Assembly: GCF_017603965.1 (NCBI RefSeq)
Contig: NZ_CP071955.1
Coordinates: forward strand, 3,995,001 to 4,059,000
Direction of reading: 5' to 3'
Source of the DNA: Xanthomonas fragariae
Lineage (GTDB): Bacteria; Pseudomonadota; Gammaproteobacteria; Xanthomonadales; Xanthomonadaceae
Length of the DNA stretch: 64,000 bases
Under the pieces are notes generated by a model. It saw nothing but the letters and a program-made list of their open reading frames with translations. It had not been told where the DNA came from and searched no databases. The translations under genes and the position numbers were made by a program. This document shows positions 1-9,019 of this stretch, piece by piece (the stretch's first letter is position 1; every line of letters starts with the position of its first letter).

Positions 1-28
1 CTCTGAGCCAGGATCAAACTCTTCACTT
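1..28 (-). rRNA. 16S rRNA, 5' end only
   Basis: The first bases are the reverse complement of the universal 16S 5' motif (AGAGTTTGATCCTGGCTCAG), so a 16S rRNA gene starts here on the minus strand and runs out of the window. The exact mature 5' end is uncertain by a few bases. The operon's leader and promoters lie to the right. Confidence 0.93.
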
Positions 29-186
29 AAAATTACATGTCCGAAGACAAATTACTTTAGCTGCAGAAGTTCAACCACTGACAACTTATCGCTTGCAAAG
101 CAATTAATATGTTGCTTTTTGATTAAACGTCTGCAAGATGGACAATCATCCTTCCTGCAGGCGTCCGCACAAATTACCTGCGCACA

Positions 187-199
187 CTGTCAAAGAACA
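187..199 (-). promoter_or_regulatory. boxA-like antitermination signal of the rRNA leader
   Basis: On the minus strand the leader contains GTTCTTTGACA, close to the bacterial rrn boxA consensus (TGCTCTTTAACA), about 160 bases before the 16S 5' end. Inference from position and sequence similarity: it would recruit Nus factors to rrn transcripts. Confidence 0.55.
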
Positions 200-260
200 T
201 GGGGAGTGGCCTCAGCGCCGTTCCCGTCAGCTTCGTCGTTTCCGTCGAAGCGAGCCGCCC

Positions 261-288
261 ATTATAGCGGGCTTTTTCTTGCCGTCAA
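261..288 (-). promoter_or_regulatory. rrn promoter, proximal
   Basis: The minus strand reads TTGACG (283-288), 16 bases, then TATAAT (261-266), a near-consensus sigma-70 promoter directed at the 16S gene. A GC-rich stretch follows the -10, as is usual for stringently controlled rRNA promoters. Confidence 0.75.
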
Positions 289-359
289 CACCTTACATCC
301 ACACCTGGTTGACGCTGCTTTGTTTACCACCCGAAGCCTTTCAGCGTACCGAGCCGGCC

Positions 360-387
360 ATACTAGCAGGCTTTGCATCTCTGTCAA
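360..387 (-). promoter_or_regulatory. rrn promoter, middle
   Basis: The minus strand reads TTGACA (382-387), 16 bases, then TAGTAT (360-365). It has the same spacing and orientation as the proximal promoter about 100 bases closer to the 16S gene, and the surrounding sequence partly resembles it, as if duplicated. Confidence 0.65.
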
Positions 388-551
388 CCCAGCGAAGAGA
401 CTGTTGACGCTGCTGCACTTCAGTCCGCTAACACTGCTCTCCGTGCACCTAACCTTCATGCGTTTCGTCAATATCTTGTGATATTTCCGATTTGTACCGT
501 TCGTTAATTCCAATGCCGTGACAAGCACCGACCTCACGAGCGAGGGCGCGA

Positions 552-579
552 ATTCTATCGAGACTGCGCAAAAGTGCAA
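552..579 (-). promoter_or_regulatory. rrn promoter, distal
   Basis: The minus strand reads TTGCAC (574-579), 16 bases, then TAGAAT (552-557). This is a third possible promoter for the rRNA operon with the same 16-base spacer. A TTGACA also lies just upstream (588-593). Confidence 0.5.
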
Positions 580-599
580 GCACTTTTTGTCAATGACAT

Positions 600-1057
600 G
601 ACATCAGGCGTCACTTCGGCTAATTGCGGCGCACCGGTGGGCTAAAACGTTAGGGCCACACCTCAGACAAGCGCTGCAGTATCGGATGCGGATGGCCGGC
701 ACGAAAATGCTTGGGTCAGATAGAGCGATCAGGATGCACGCAGCCTGCTCCGCAATCTGTCCCTGCCTGCGATTGCCGCAGGCTTCGTCAACGTGCTGGC
801 AGGGTTTGCCAACTCTGTGCTGTCGTGTTCAAGGCGGCGCGGCATCCAGGCGCCGATCAGGCACTGATTGCGTCGTGGATGTGGACGCGGCACCCTGCCT
901 AGGTGTACTGCGACGTTGCACTTGGCACGGCGCCAGATGACGTCGCAGCCGTCGGCGACTGATGCTCTGGCTTGATGGCACTACCACGCGACCACTGCGG
1001 TTGTGCGTGCAGCCCACACCTACCGGACAACGGCCCGCCCACTGTGGGCAGCCATAC
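600..1057. other. region between rrn promoters and bphP, no intact gene
   Basis: No complete gene is visible. The plus strand around 815-960 reads like the eroded tail of a protein: a stretch containing FKAARHPGADQALIASW is followed, after a stop at about 900, by VYCDVALGTAPDDVAAVGD in another frame. I do not recognise the family, and this may be chance. Confidence 0.3.
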
Positions 1058-2962
1058 TTATTCAGGATCGCGTAACTGCAGCAACCAGTGGGCAGTAACA
1101 CCGCTGGGAGTGGGGAGCGGTTCGAGGTGGAACTGGCGATAGGCCGGCGCGCCGTCCTGCGCGCGCAGCGGCAAGGTGACGTAGGCGGCACGGCCGAGAC
1201 GCAGCGCGTCTTTGAGCAATTCCACCTTGGAGGCAGCGGCGTCGTCGGCCAGCAAAGTGAGGATGTCGCAGCCGATCAGGTCGGCGACTTCGACTTGGCT
1301 GAGTTCGGCAAACGCCAGATTGACGAACATCAGCCGGTGCGCGGCGGCGGTTGCGCCGCGTTCGATAATGGCCACGCCGTCGCGCAACCGCGACAGCGAG
1401 GCTTCAAGCAGGGTGAAATCCTGTTGGAAGCGCTTGCGCTCCATCAACTCGATCAACACGCGCAGGCTGCGCGCCGATTCCAGATGCAGTGGCGACCAGC
1501 GGCGCGCGCGGCCGCGCACGGTCTGCTGCCAAAGATCGAAACTCTTGCGCGGCGACAAGCGTGAGTTGGGGATGTCCTGCAGTTTGGCCAACTGTGGGTT
1601 GCCGGCCCATTTGACCTGCTGCACCTGCTCGCGGCGGGTCCACAGCAAGGCGCTGCGCGATTGCGGCATCAGCGGTACGAAGACGAAGCCAGCGGCCAGT
1701 GGCGCGAGATCGGCCAGCTCCGGGAACATCTCACCGATCGCGTCCACATGCAGGGCGCCGACGGCGTCCTCGCGCAGGGCGTCATGGTGCGCGGATTCAA
1801 GATGGTCGCGGATGCGCCGCAGCGCAGCGACATCGGGGGTGCTGCCATGGCGGCTGATTTCTTCGCCATGAAAGACCGCAACACCGTCGGCATCGACCAC
1901 ATCCATCAGGTCCGGTGCCATGTCGGCGAGCATGTCCACGGTCAGGTGCTCGGCGTCGTTGAAATCGGTGATCAACTTTTCGCGGATGGTGAGCAGCACC
2001 GATTCCATCCGCGCGCGCGCGACTGCCTGCAGCGCGCCGATGCGACCGGCCAGCGAGCGGGTGACCGCATCGGTGGCTTCGCGCATGGCGTGGCTGGTGA
2101 ACTGCGGGCTGTAGTGGTGGCAGGAAATCAGCCCCCACAGCGCGTCGTTGACGACGATCGAAGACACCAGTGTGGCGCTGACGCCCATGTTGGCCAGGTA
2201 TTCCAGATGCACCGGCGAGACGCTGCGCAGACTGACGTCGCTCAGGTCCACCGGGGTGCCCAGGCGCGGATGCAAGATGGGTTCGATCGGCGACGGCCGA
2301 TAACTGACATCGGCGATCTGGCGGACGCGATTGCGCAGGTACAGCGCGCGCGCCTGCGCCGGAATGTCACTGGCCGGGTAATGCAGGCCGAGATAGGCCT
2401 CCAGCTCGGGTTGACGGGCTTCGGCGATGACGTCGCCGTTCCATTCTTCGTCGAAGCGGTAAATCATCACCCGATCGAAGCCAATCATGCTGCGCAGGCC
2501 CTTGGCCGCGCGAACTGCAGCTTCTTCGATGCCGGAATCGCGCTCGATGCAGCGCAACAGGGGCAGAGCTTCGCGCAGGGTCACGTCCCTCAAGCGCGCG
2601 TCGCGTGGTTCGATTTCGACCAGCCATTGCTCCGGATACAGATGCCAGGCGGCGACCCAAGGGTGATCGGTGGGAGCGCTGCGCTGCGGAAAGCGCACGT
2701 CGGCATGCAGCAGGTGCTGAGCTTGTTCGGCGACTGCGAACGGCTGCGCGTCCGGCAGTTCCAGCACCTGCGCGTAGGGCATGCCCAGCAGCGTGTCCAT
2801 CGGCACGCCGAGCAGCTCGGCGGCGGAGCCGCTGGCCTGCACGATGCGGCCATCGGCCGGTTCGATCACCAGCAGCACGCCATACGGCTGGATCAGGCCG
2901 GGGATGTGGATCGGCTCACGCGCGCAAACATTCATATCCAGGGGTTCGGTAGGCTGATTCAC
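1058..2962 (-). CDS. bphP: bacteriophytochrome, PAS-GAF-PHY-PAS9
   Basis: Red/far-red photoreceptor of 634 residues. The N-terminal segment carries Cys13 in the sequence MNVCAREPIHIPGLIQP, the biliverdin-binding cysteine of bacteriophytochromes. A PAS domain is followed by a GAF domain with the DIP motif (YPASDIPAQA) and a PHY domain whose tongue has WAG and PRKSF motifs. About 120 C-terminal residues form a PAS9-type output in place of a histidine kinase. This architecture and length match the phytochrome characterised in X. campestris. The start overlaps the end of bphO by four bases (ATGA), so the two genes are translationally coupled and chromophore synthesis is co-expressed with the apoprotein. 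How the PAS9 output signals cannot be read from sequence. Confidence 0.96.
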   Translation of the reverse strand: MNQPTEPLDMNVCAREPIHIPGLIQPYGVLLVIEPADGRIVQASGSAAELLGVPMDTLLGMPYAQVLELPDAQPFAVAEQAQHLLHADVRFPQRSAPTDHPWVAAWHLYPEQWLVEIEPRDARLRDVTLREALPLLRCIERDSGIEEAAVRAAKGLRSMIGFDRVMIYRFDEEWNGDVIAEARQPELEAYLGLHYPASDIPAQARALYLRNRVRQIADVSYRPSPIEPILHPRLGTPVDLSDVSLRSVSPVHLEYLANMGVSATLVSSIVVNDALWGLISCHHYSPQFTSHAMREATDAVTRSLAGRIGALQAVARARMESVLLTIREKLITDFNDAEHLTVDMLADMAPDLMDVVDADGVAVFHGEEISRHGSTPDVAALRRIRDHLESAHHDALREDAVGALHVDAIGEMFPELADLAPLAAGFVFVPLMPQSRSALLWTRREQVQQVKWAGNPQLAKLQDIPNSRLSPRKSFDLWQQTVRGRARRWSPLHLESARSLRVLIELMERKRFQQDFTLLEASLSRLRDGVAIIERGATAAAHRLMFVNLAFAELSQVEVADLIGCDILTLLADDAAASKVELLKDALRLGRAAYVTLPLRAQDGAPAYRQFHLEPLPTPSGVTAHWLLQLRDPE

Positions 2963-3552
2963 AAGTGCGGCTCCGCTGCGAGGCAGGTATGGAAGTGGGC
3001 AAACATGGCCTGCGCCCCGTCGATGGCGGCAGCGCGCGCGGAAGGAGTGTCTAGGCGTTGGTCAAGCACCGCCTGGAAGCGACGCCAGCCGGCCGGATCC
3101 TCGTCGGCCAGCTCGAAATAGCGCAATGCATCGGCCAGAGCGGGGTGGTGCTTGCGCACGCTACGTGCGATGACACGTCCACCCAGTTGCGAGCCTTCGA
3201 TGACATAGAGCATGCCCCAGCGTGCAGCGTCGTTATCGGCTACGGGCGCGGCGACCGGGGGGTCTGGCTGCTGACCGAGCATGCGCAGATCTTCGCGCAA
3301 GGTCGGCACGCGGTGGCGATACTGCCAGCCGCTGCCGACCAAGGTGCTGAGCCAGTCGCTCAGTTGATGTTCGAGACCGGCCAGCAATGCGTGATGCCGA
3401 CGCAGGATCTGCGCGTAGGCAGTGCGATCGACCCGCCCCTGCCCCAGCGCCTGCATCAGCGGGACCGCTTCGACCAAGCGATGGGTGTCCTGGGTGGCGT
3501 GGCGCAGCGCGAGCGCAGCCGATGACGGCACAGCCAAGGCGTCAGAAAACAT
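2959..3552 (-). CDS. bphO: heme oxygenase for biliverdin synthesis
   Basis: A 197-residue heme oxygenase that opens heme to biliverdin IX-alpha, the bacteriophytochrome chromophore. It contains the proximal heme histidine in RHATQDTHRLVE (His24) and the distal-helix segment YVIEGSQLGGRV, both typical of bacterial heme oxygenases. It is the first gene of a two-gene operon and overlaps bphP by four bases. Nothing recognisable as a dedicated light-responsive promoter is visible upstream. Confidence 0.95.
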   Translation of the reverse strand: MFSDALAVPSSAALALRHATQDTHRLVEAVPLMQALGQGRVDRTAYAQILRRHHALLAGLEHQLSDWLSTLVGSGWQYRHRVPTLREDLRMLGQQPDPPVAAPVADNDAARWGMLYVIEGSQLGGRVIARSVRKHHPALADALRYFELADEDPAGWRRFQAVLDQRLDTPSARAAAIDGAQAMFAHFHTCLAAEPHL

Positions 3553-3652
3553 AAGGGCTCAAGGCGGTGCCGCGGCACGAAGGGCATCAGCCTAGCAGCG
3601 CCTGCGCAAATCAGATAAGGCGGGCGCGAGCGTAAATATGAATAGTTTGGAA

Positions 3653-4395
3653 TCATCCCAGCGCCGCGGGCGCACTTACGCCGGCCCGCCCTGCCCGTTT
3701 CCAGGCAATGATCCAACCTGTGGCGAACGACACCCCGGCCAGCAGCCAAGGCGCGCCGGGCAGAGGCAGCGGAGCGCTGCGGCCGATGAACCAGGCGAAC
3801 GCGTTGGCGAACAGCAACGGACCGGCGATGCCAGCCAGGCTGACCAGGCTGGTCAACGCGCCCTGCATGCGATCTTGCGCATAGGCGACGACCTCGCGGG
3901 TGGAGCGAACAGTGCGGCGATCGCCCAGCCAGCGCACCAACCAGCCGACCAGCACCGCATTGACGATGATGCTGCATACGCCGGCGCCGGCCAGCACCCA
4001 GCTCACCTCGCGCGGGCCCTAGTCGTGATGCTGGGATAGACGTGGTGCGCCAGGTTGGCCAGAAACACCACCGAGGCCAGGTCGAACACCTGCGGATAAC
4101 AGCACAGCAATTTGAGTGCGCCTGGCGGGTTGGCATGCGACCAGTCCAGCAGCGACGTGCCACGTTGGGCGGAAAGCGACTCGAGCAGCACGAACCAGCC
4201 CTACAGCACATTCAACAGCGCCAGCCCCACGGCAAACCAGAACGGCCAATGCAACCCGATGCTGCCCAGCCAACCGCCGATCAACAGGCCGGCGACAAAG
4301 CCAATGCCGAATGCGGCACCGAGCATGGCGAACGCACCGGCCCGTTTGTCGGCGGGGGTGACATCGGCGATGCAGGCATTCGCGGCGGCCATGAT
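3653..4395 (-). pseudogene. TetA-like MFS efflux gene, truncated and broken
   Basis: Three pieces on the minus strand add up to the C-terminal two thirds of a TetA-type drug:H+ antiporter. The piece at about 4392-4204 reads ACIADVTPADKRAGAFAMLG..., and the next (to about 4030) begins FVLLESLS. The two are in one frame, split by a TAG at 4201-4203 where TetA proteins have tyrosine. A small deletion with frameshift near 4015-4030 then leads into SWVLAGAGVCSIIVNAVL. The first ~100 residues are missing, and sequence upstream of 4395 is unrelated. No functional product is expected. Confidence 0.85.
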
Positions 4396-4563
4396 GGTGC
4401 GCGATCAAAAAATCTTTGACGCGACCCTTCACCGGGCTTGATGCCAAACATAGTTGCTCATCCGCCCTGAGAGACGCCTTTGCCCCCGTGTAGGGGCTGT
4501 AGGGGCCAATGTCCCGGTAGGAGGAGAAAGTCTGGGTGCACAAGCCAGAGGCGATTCTTGTGG

Positions 4564-5424
4564 CTATTCGACACTGATGGTCTGAGTCAGCGTGTGGCTA
4601 GCGCCGGGGGCCAGTTCGATCACGTCCGGGCCGGCGTTGGCTGCTTCCAGGCAGACATAGTCGCGCCAGCCCTCGCCGACGTCGGCCATTTTGGCGGCCG
4701 CGTCCTCGCCCGGGTTCCAGGCAACCAGCGCGCGGCTGCCTTTGGTGGCGATGACGATGCGGCGGCCGAGTACCGGGTCGGTCAGGGTGTAGCGGCCACC
4801 AGCGTTGATATAGATGCGGTCGCTACGGCCTGGATCGCGTGGGTCGCGCAAGGTCCAGTCGCCTTGCTGATGGTGCACGTTGGCGTAGTTTTCGTATTTG
4901 TCGATGTAGTCCAGACCATCCAGGCCCTGCACGCTGACCTTGAGCGCGTCGCCGACGCGGAAATAGTTGTGCAGTGCCTGGGTGAAACGCACCGGGGCCT
5001 GGCTGACGTTCTCGGTGATCAGGCGTTGTTCGAGGGTGCGGCCGATGCGCACGGCCATGCGCAGGCTTAGCGCCAGGTCATCGAAGGTGGGCGGAGTCAG
5101 CGTGAGCACCATGGTGCCGTCGTCTTCGCGGTGGCTGGCGGTCAACTGCCACGACACGGTGCGCACGAAACCGTGTGCGGGTACGTCGCCGGTCTGGTCC
5201 TGGCGACCGAAGTACGGCCAGCACACCGGTGTCCCGCCGCGGATCGGAGTGGGCGGCTGCCGGGCGCTGGGCGAGAGCCACATCACGTCCTGCCCGCCCT
5301 TGGGCACGAACGACAGCAACTGGGCGCCGAACAGGCTGATGGCCGCAGTGGAGAACGCGGTGTCGATCAACAGCGAGGGGAAACCGTGGAAATCGCCTGT
5401 ACGCAGGCCGGTCAGGTCGGACAT
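4564..5424 (-). CDS. D-hexose-6-phosphate mutarotase (YeaD-like)
   Basis: The 286-residue unit starting MSDLTGLRTGDFHG is an aldose-1-epimerase-fold protein of the YeaD type, which interconverts hexose-6-phosphate anomers in the cytoplasm. Family features visible are GGTPVCWPYFG, HGFVRTVSW and HNYFRVGD in the first two thirds and a WNPG segment near the end. It lies in the same open frame as the lytic transglycosylase upstream with no stop between them. I chose Met at 5424 because family homology begins there. It could also be made as the C-terminal part of a fusion. Confidence 0.82.
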   Translation of the reverse strand: MSDLTGLRTGDFHGFPSLLIDTAFSTAAISLFGAQLLSFVPKGGQDVMWLSPSARQPPTPIRGGTPVCWPYFGRQDQTGDVPAHGFVRTVSWQLTASHREDDGTMVLTLTPPTFDDLALSLRMAVRIGRTLEQRLITENVSQAPVRFTQALHNYFRVGDALKVSVQGLDGLDYIDKYENYANVHHQQGDWTLRDPRDPGRSDRIYINAGGRYTLTDPVLGRRIVIATKGSRALVAWNPGEDAAAKMADVGEGWRDYVCLEAANAGPDVIELAPGASHTLTQTISVE

Positions 5425-6726
5425 GGGGGGTGCCTTCTGGACGATGGGGGATTGAGCAAATGCGGGATAGGCGGCCGGCAGCTTGAACGCGGTCGCACGG
5501 ATGGCGGCGGCACCGGTAACCGGCCGCACGGCACGTAAGGCGCTGAGGATGCGTTGGCCGGGGCGGCCATCGGCCGGTTGCAGACCCAGCCGGGTCTGCT
5601 CGACCTGAATGGCACACCGGGTGGCGGTGCCGACCATGCCGTCGGCCTCGCCGATCAGATGACCGCGGGCGAGCAGCAACTGCTGCAGTTCGCGTCGCTC
5701 TGAGCGGCCCAGACCGGGGTCGTCGGTCGGCCAGGCTCCGATCAGGCCGGCGCCACCGCGCAGGCGGTCGGCAAGCAAAGCGATCGACAGCGCGTAGCTT
5801 TCGGCTGCGTTGTAGGCGTAGATCGCGTCGTAGTTGCGCAATACCAGAAACGCCGGGCCGGTTGCGCCGGCCGGCAGCAGCAAGGCGGCCGGGGTCTCGG
5901 CAGGCAGACCGCTCGGCGCCAGCGCTTTGCCATCGGTGCCGAGCAGGCCGGCGTTTTGCCATGCCTGTAACGGTTGGCGCCGGGTGCGACCGGCCTTGCT
6001 GGCATCGAAACCGGCGGGCAGATGCACTTCCATGCCCCAGGCGCGCGCGCGCTCCCAGCCAGCCTTGACCAGATAGTTGGCGGTGGAGGCCAGCGCGTCG
6101 GGAATGCTGGCGACCAGATCGCGGCGGCCGTCGCCGTCGCCGTCCACCGCGATGCGGGCGTAGGTCGAGGGCATGAACTGGGTCTGCCCGAACGCGCCGG
6201 CCCAGGAGCCGGTCAAGCCGCCCGGGTACAGGTCGCCTTGTTGCAGCAAGCTGAGCAAGGCGAGGAATTCGCTGCGAAAGAAGAGTTGGCGGCGGCCTTC
6301 GCACGACAGCGTGGCCAGCGACACCAGCAGCGGGCGCTTGCCGGTGACGCGACCGTAGTCGCTCTCTACGCCCCACACCGCCACGATGGTAGCCGGGTCG
6401 ACGCCGGTCTGCTCGGACAGTCGGGTGAGCAGGTCACGATGGGTAACCAGCATTGCTTGGCCATCGGTCACGCGCTGGCTGTCGACCAGACTGGCGAGGT
6501 AGTCCCAGATCGGGGTGGTGAACTCGGGCTGCGCATCCAGCAGCGGCAATACGCTGGGATCGGGCGCCAGATCGGCGGTAAAACGCTGGAAGCTGGCGGC
6601 CTCCACACCCTTGGTGGCAGCCTGGATCTGCAGGCCAGCCAGGCAGCGGTCGAAGGCCGGATCGGCGCAGGCGACCAGCGGCGGCATTCCAATCAGGAAA
6701 GGCAATACGCGCCGAGGCAGCGTCAT
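5425..6726 (-). CDS. lytic murein transglycosylase lipoprotein (MltB-like), reading into mutarotase
   Basis: The N-terminus MTLPRRVLPFLIGMPPLVAC is a lipoprotein signal with Cys20 in the lipobox (LVAC). A SLT/MltB-type catalytic domain follows, with the catalytic glutamate in AVWGVESDYG and the GAFGQTQFMPSTY signature, then a C-terminal peptidoglycan-binding domain (RRELQQLLLARGHLIGEADG). Such enzymes cleave murein with formation of 1,6-anhydromuramic acid in the periplasm. Met at 6726 is favoured; Met at 6756 is possible. There is no stop before the mutarotase at 5424, only about 30 linker residues. A periplasmic lipoprotein fused to a cytoplasmic sugar-phosphate enzyme makes little sense, so stop-codon loss is suspected. 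Confidence 0.8.
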
Positions 6727-6756
6727 AGGGCGGTGGCCGGCGTGGAGGGAGGTCAT

Positions 6757-7109
6757 GCGGCGCAGCGCTCCTGTCGCGGCAAGTCGAGCCGGGAGCATAG
6801 CCAATCTGGCCGGTTGGAGGCGTGCAGGTGAGGGTGACGCTGCGACGCCGTGGGCCGCTGCACGTGATCGGGCGTCGAACGCGTAGCTTGGCGGAAATGC
6901 CGAGGGCGGGCTCATCTGATTGGAGCGTTTGAGACCAAGCGGCGAACTCGTGCGGGTGGCCCGACCGATGCGCAGCGAATGGACATGATCGAGCGCTTCC
7001 AAAAGTACATGACGAATGGCCAGCAGGCTGGCATCAATGATCGTGCGCGAAGGTGTGCAGCACCGATTCGGCCTGCCTGCTGGCGGCACAGGCCATCGGA
7101 CAGGCGCGC
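6757..7109. other. intergenic region without a supported gene
   Basis: The transglycosylase frame stays open leftward through this stretch, but the translation is Arg/Pro/Ala-rich and resembles no family. No promoter, terminator or RNA gene could be recognised with confidence. Confidence 0.4.
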
Positions 7110-7316
7110 TTAGCTGCCGTCGCCGCTGATGCCCGTGAGCAGCGACAACGTGGGTGTCGAGGGGCTGGCGTCGGCGACGCGGCGGATGCGTGCGGGGCGC
7201 GGGGCGTCGTGGCGCGGGCCGAACCAGATCATTGCGCTGGCCAGGCAGGCCGGCAGCACGATCGCAAAAACGGCCACCGCCAGGAGCACCCATTGCCAGA
7301 GATTGAAGGTTGCCAT
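7110..7316 (-). CDS. small single-pass membrane protein
   Basis: A 68-residue protein beginning MATFNLWQWVLLAVAVFAIV. One hydrophobic helix (about residues 8-32) is followed by a basic, Ser/Thr-rich tail. The start is ATG at 7316; longer upstream extensions in frame look non-coding. I do not recognise a family. It may be a small envelope protein, but the function is unknown. Confidence 0.5.
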   Translation of the reverse strand: MATFNLWQWVLLAVAVFAIVLPACLASAMIWFGPRHDAPRPARIRRVADASPSTPTLSLLTGISGDGS

Positions 7317-7551
7317 GATCCGTGTCCGCCCCTGCGGCGAAGTTCGCAAGCGCGACAAGCTTCCGGGATCGGCTGCGAACGTGGCGTCGACAAACCGCAT
7401 GCAGCGCTGTCGTTGGGCGGGCTGTACGGCTTCACGGGCTGCGCTCTGGCGGTCGGGATCGGCCGGGTCTGACTGGATCACGCGCCAGCCACGCCCGCCG
7501 GTCGGCCGGCACCATGGCGTGACGCCATCCTGTTTCGAGCCCGAACGATGC

Positions 7552-7941
7552 TCAGCGCGCGTCGAGGTAGTACCAGTGCCCATCTTCGCGCACGAAGCGG
7601 CTGTGTTCGGTCATGCGTACCGCGCTGCCACCGCCGATGCGATAGCGGGCCAGGAACACGACTTCGGCGGTGTCGGCGCCAGTGACGATGGCGCGCTGCA
7701 CGGTCAGACCGAGCCAGGTGGTGCGGCCGCCCTCGTCCAGCGACAGTTCGGGCGGGCGCGTGGATGGATGCCAGCTTGCGAGCAGGTAGCCCACATCGCG
7801 GCGCACGTAGGCGCTGTAGCGCGCGCGCATCAGGGTTTGGGCATCGGGCGCAGCGGCACCGGCGTGGTACTTGCCGCAGCACTGGGCGTAATCGCCGGTG
7901 AGATCGCAGGGACAGGGTTCGGTGGGTGCAGGGTTCGGCAT
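7552..7941 (-). CDS. YchJ/UPF0225-family protein with SEC-C zinc motif
   Basis: This 129-residue protein starts [12 protein letters not shown]. The N-terminal CPC...CCGKYH cluster is a SEC-C-type zinc-binding motif, followed by the NTF2-like domain of the YchJ family ([20 protein letters not shown], then VVFLARYR and [17 protein letters not shown]). Its length fits the family. The molecular function of YchJ proteins is not established. Met at 7941 is chosen because the motif begins there. Confidence 0.85.
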   Translation of the reverse strand: MPNPAPTEPCPCDLTGDYAQCCGKYHAGAAAPDAQTLMRARYSAYVRRDVGYLLASWHPSTRPPELSLDEGGRTTWLGLTVQRAIVTGADTAEVVFLARYRIGGGSAVRMTEHSRFVREDGHWYYLDAR

Positions 7942-8132
7942 GAGGCGATTGTGCCTGAGGGGATTGGGGATTGACGAGGCAGCAAGCAAGCGTCGACGGG
8001 TTACTCGGTCGGAGCAGACAGGCGCATTTTCAATGCCAGGCAAGCTTGGCACTTCTCCATCCGCCGCTGCTCTACGCACGCGCTATGTCGGTGCGGCCGC
8101 TATGCTGTCGCCCCGTCGTGCGGAGCGTGGCC

Positions 8133-8906
8133 TTGCTGGAATTGATTCCCACCCAATTGCCGTGGCTGCTGTGCATCGCGTTTGTCGCCGGGCTGGTGGA
8201 TGCGGCGGTCGGCGGCGGTGGCTTGATCCAGCTGCCGGGGTTGTTTGCCACCTTGCCGCAGCAGGCGCCGTCGCTGATTCTGGGCACCAACAAGTTCAGC
8301 GCGATGTTCGGCACCGGCGCCTCGGCATGGCGGTATGCAGGCAATGTGCGCTTTCCGTGGCGGCCGGTACTGTACGCGACCGTGGCGGCATTTACGTTTT
8401 CGTTTCTAGGCGCGACCGCGGTCAGCCTGATGCCCAGGCAGGCGGTGCGGCCACTGATCCTGGCGCTGTTGATCGCGATGCTGATCTACACGCTGATCAA
8501 GAAGGATTTCGGTGCGCTGCATCGCCCGCGCGCGATCGGTCGACGCGAACTGGCTACTGCGCTGGCGATGGGCGCGGCGATCGGGTTCTACGACGGGTTC
8601 TTCGGTCCGGGCACCGGCAGCTTTCTGATCTTTTTGTTCATCCGCTTTTTGGGGCTGGATTTTCTGCGTGCTTCGGCCGCGGCCAAGGTGGTGAATTTAG
8701 CCACCAACGTCGCGGCGCTGTCGTTCTTCCTGCCCAGCGGCCAGGTGATGTTGGCGATAGGCATTCCGATGGCGGTGGCCAACGTGGCCGGCGCAGTCGC
8801 GGGGACGCGGATGGCACTGCGCGGCGGCACACCGCTGATCCGCACGTTGTTCCTGGTGCTGGTGGTCGTGCTGATCGGCAAGATGGGATGGGATCTGCTG
8901 CGCTGA
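8133..8906 (+). CDS. TSUP family (TauE/SafE-type) membrane transporter
   Basis: An inner-membrane protein with about eight hydrophobic helices and the TauE/SafE signatures DAAVGGGGLIQLP near the N-terminus and GFYDGFFGPGTGSF at mid-protein, marking two repeated halves. Family members export sulfite, sulfoacetate or related anions; the substrate here is unknown. A TTG start at 8133 (giving MLELIPTQ) has GGAG seven bases upstream; GTG at 8127 or ATG at 8085 would extend it. It is transcribed away from the YchJ-like gene. Confidence 0.85.
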   Translation: MLELIPTQLPWLLCIAFVAGLVDAAVGGGGLIQLPGLFATLPQQAPSLILGTNKFSAMFGTGASAWRYAGNVRFPWRPVLYATVAAFTFSFLGATAVSLMPRQAVRPLILALLIAMLIYTLIKKDFGALHRPRAIGRRELATALAMGAAIGFYDGFFGPGTGSFLIFLFIRFLGLDFLRASAAAKVVNLATNVAALSFFLPSGQVMLAIGIPMAVANVAGAVAGTRMALRGGTPLIRTLFLVLVVVLIGKMGWDLLR

Positions 8907-9019
8907 GCGCGTGCACACACGCGTGTGCTCGATGGGTAAGCCAATCATGCAATGCAATTTATTTAGCCGCGCTAGACATCTCATGCTCAATATCGATCGC
9001 GCACCTGCACGACGACCGC

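Noticed and set aside
1661..3121. 486-residue open frame on the plus strand across bphP
   Set aside because: It is a shadow of the bphP coding sequence in GC-rich DNA; the minus-strand reading has full domain motifs.
6757..7293. N-terminal extension of the transglycosylase frame up to 7293
   Set aside because: The extension is Arg/Pro-rich, resembles no family, and a lipoprotein signal begins cleanly at 6726.
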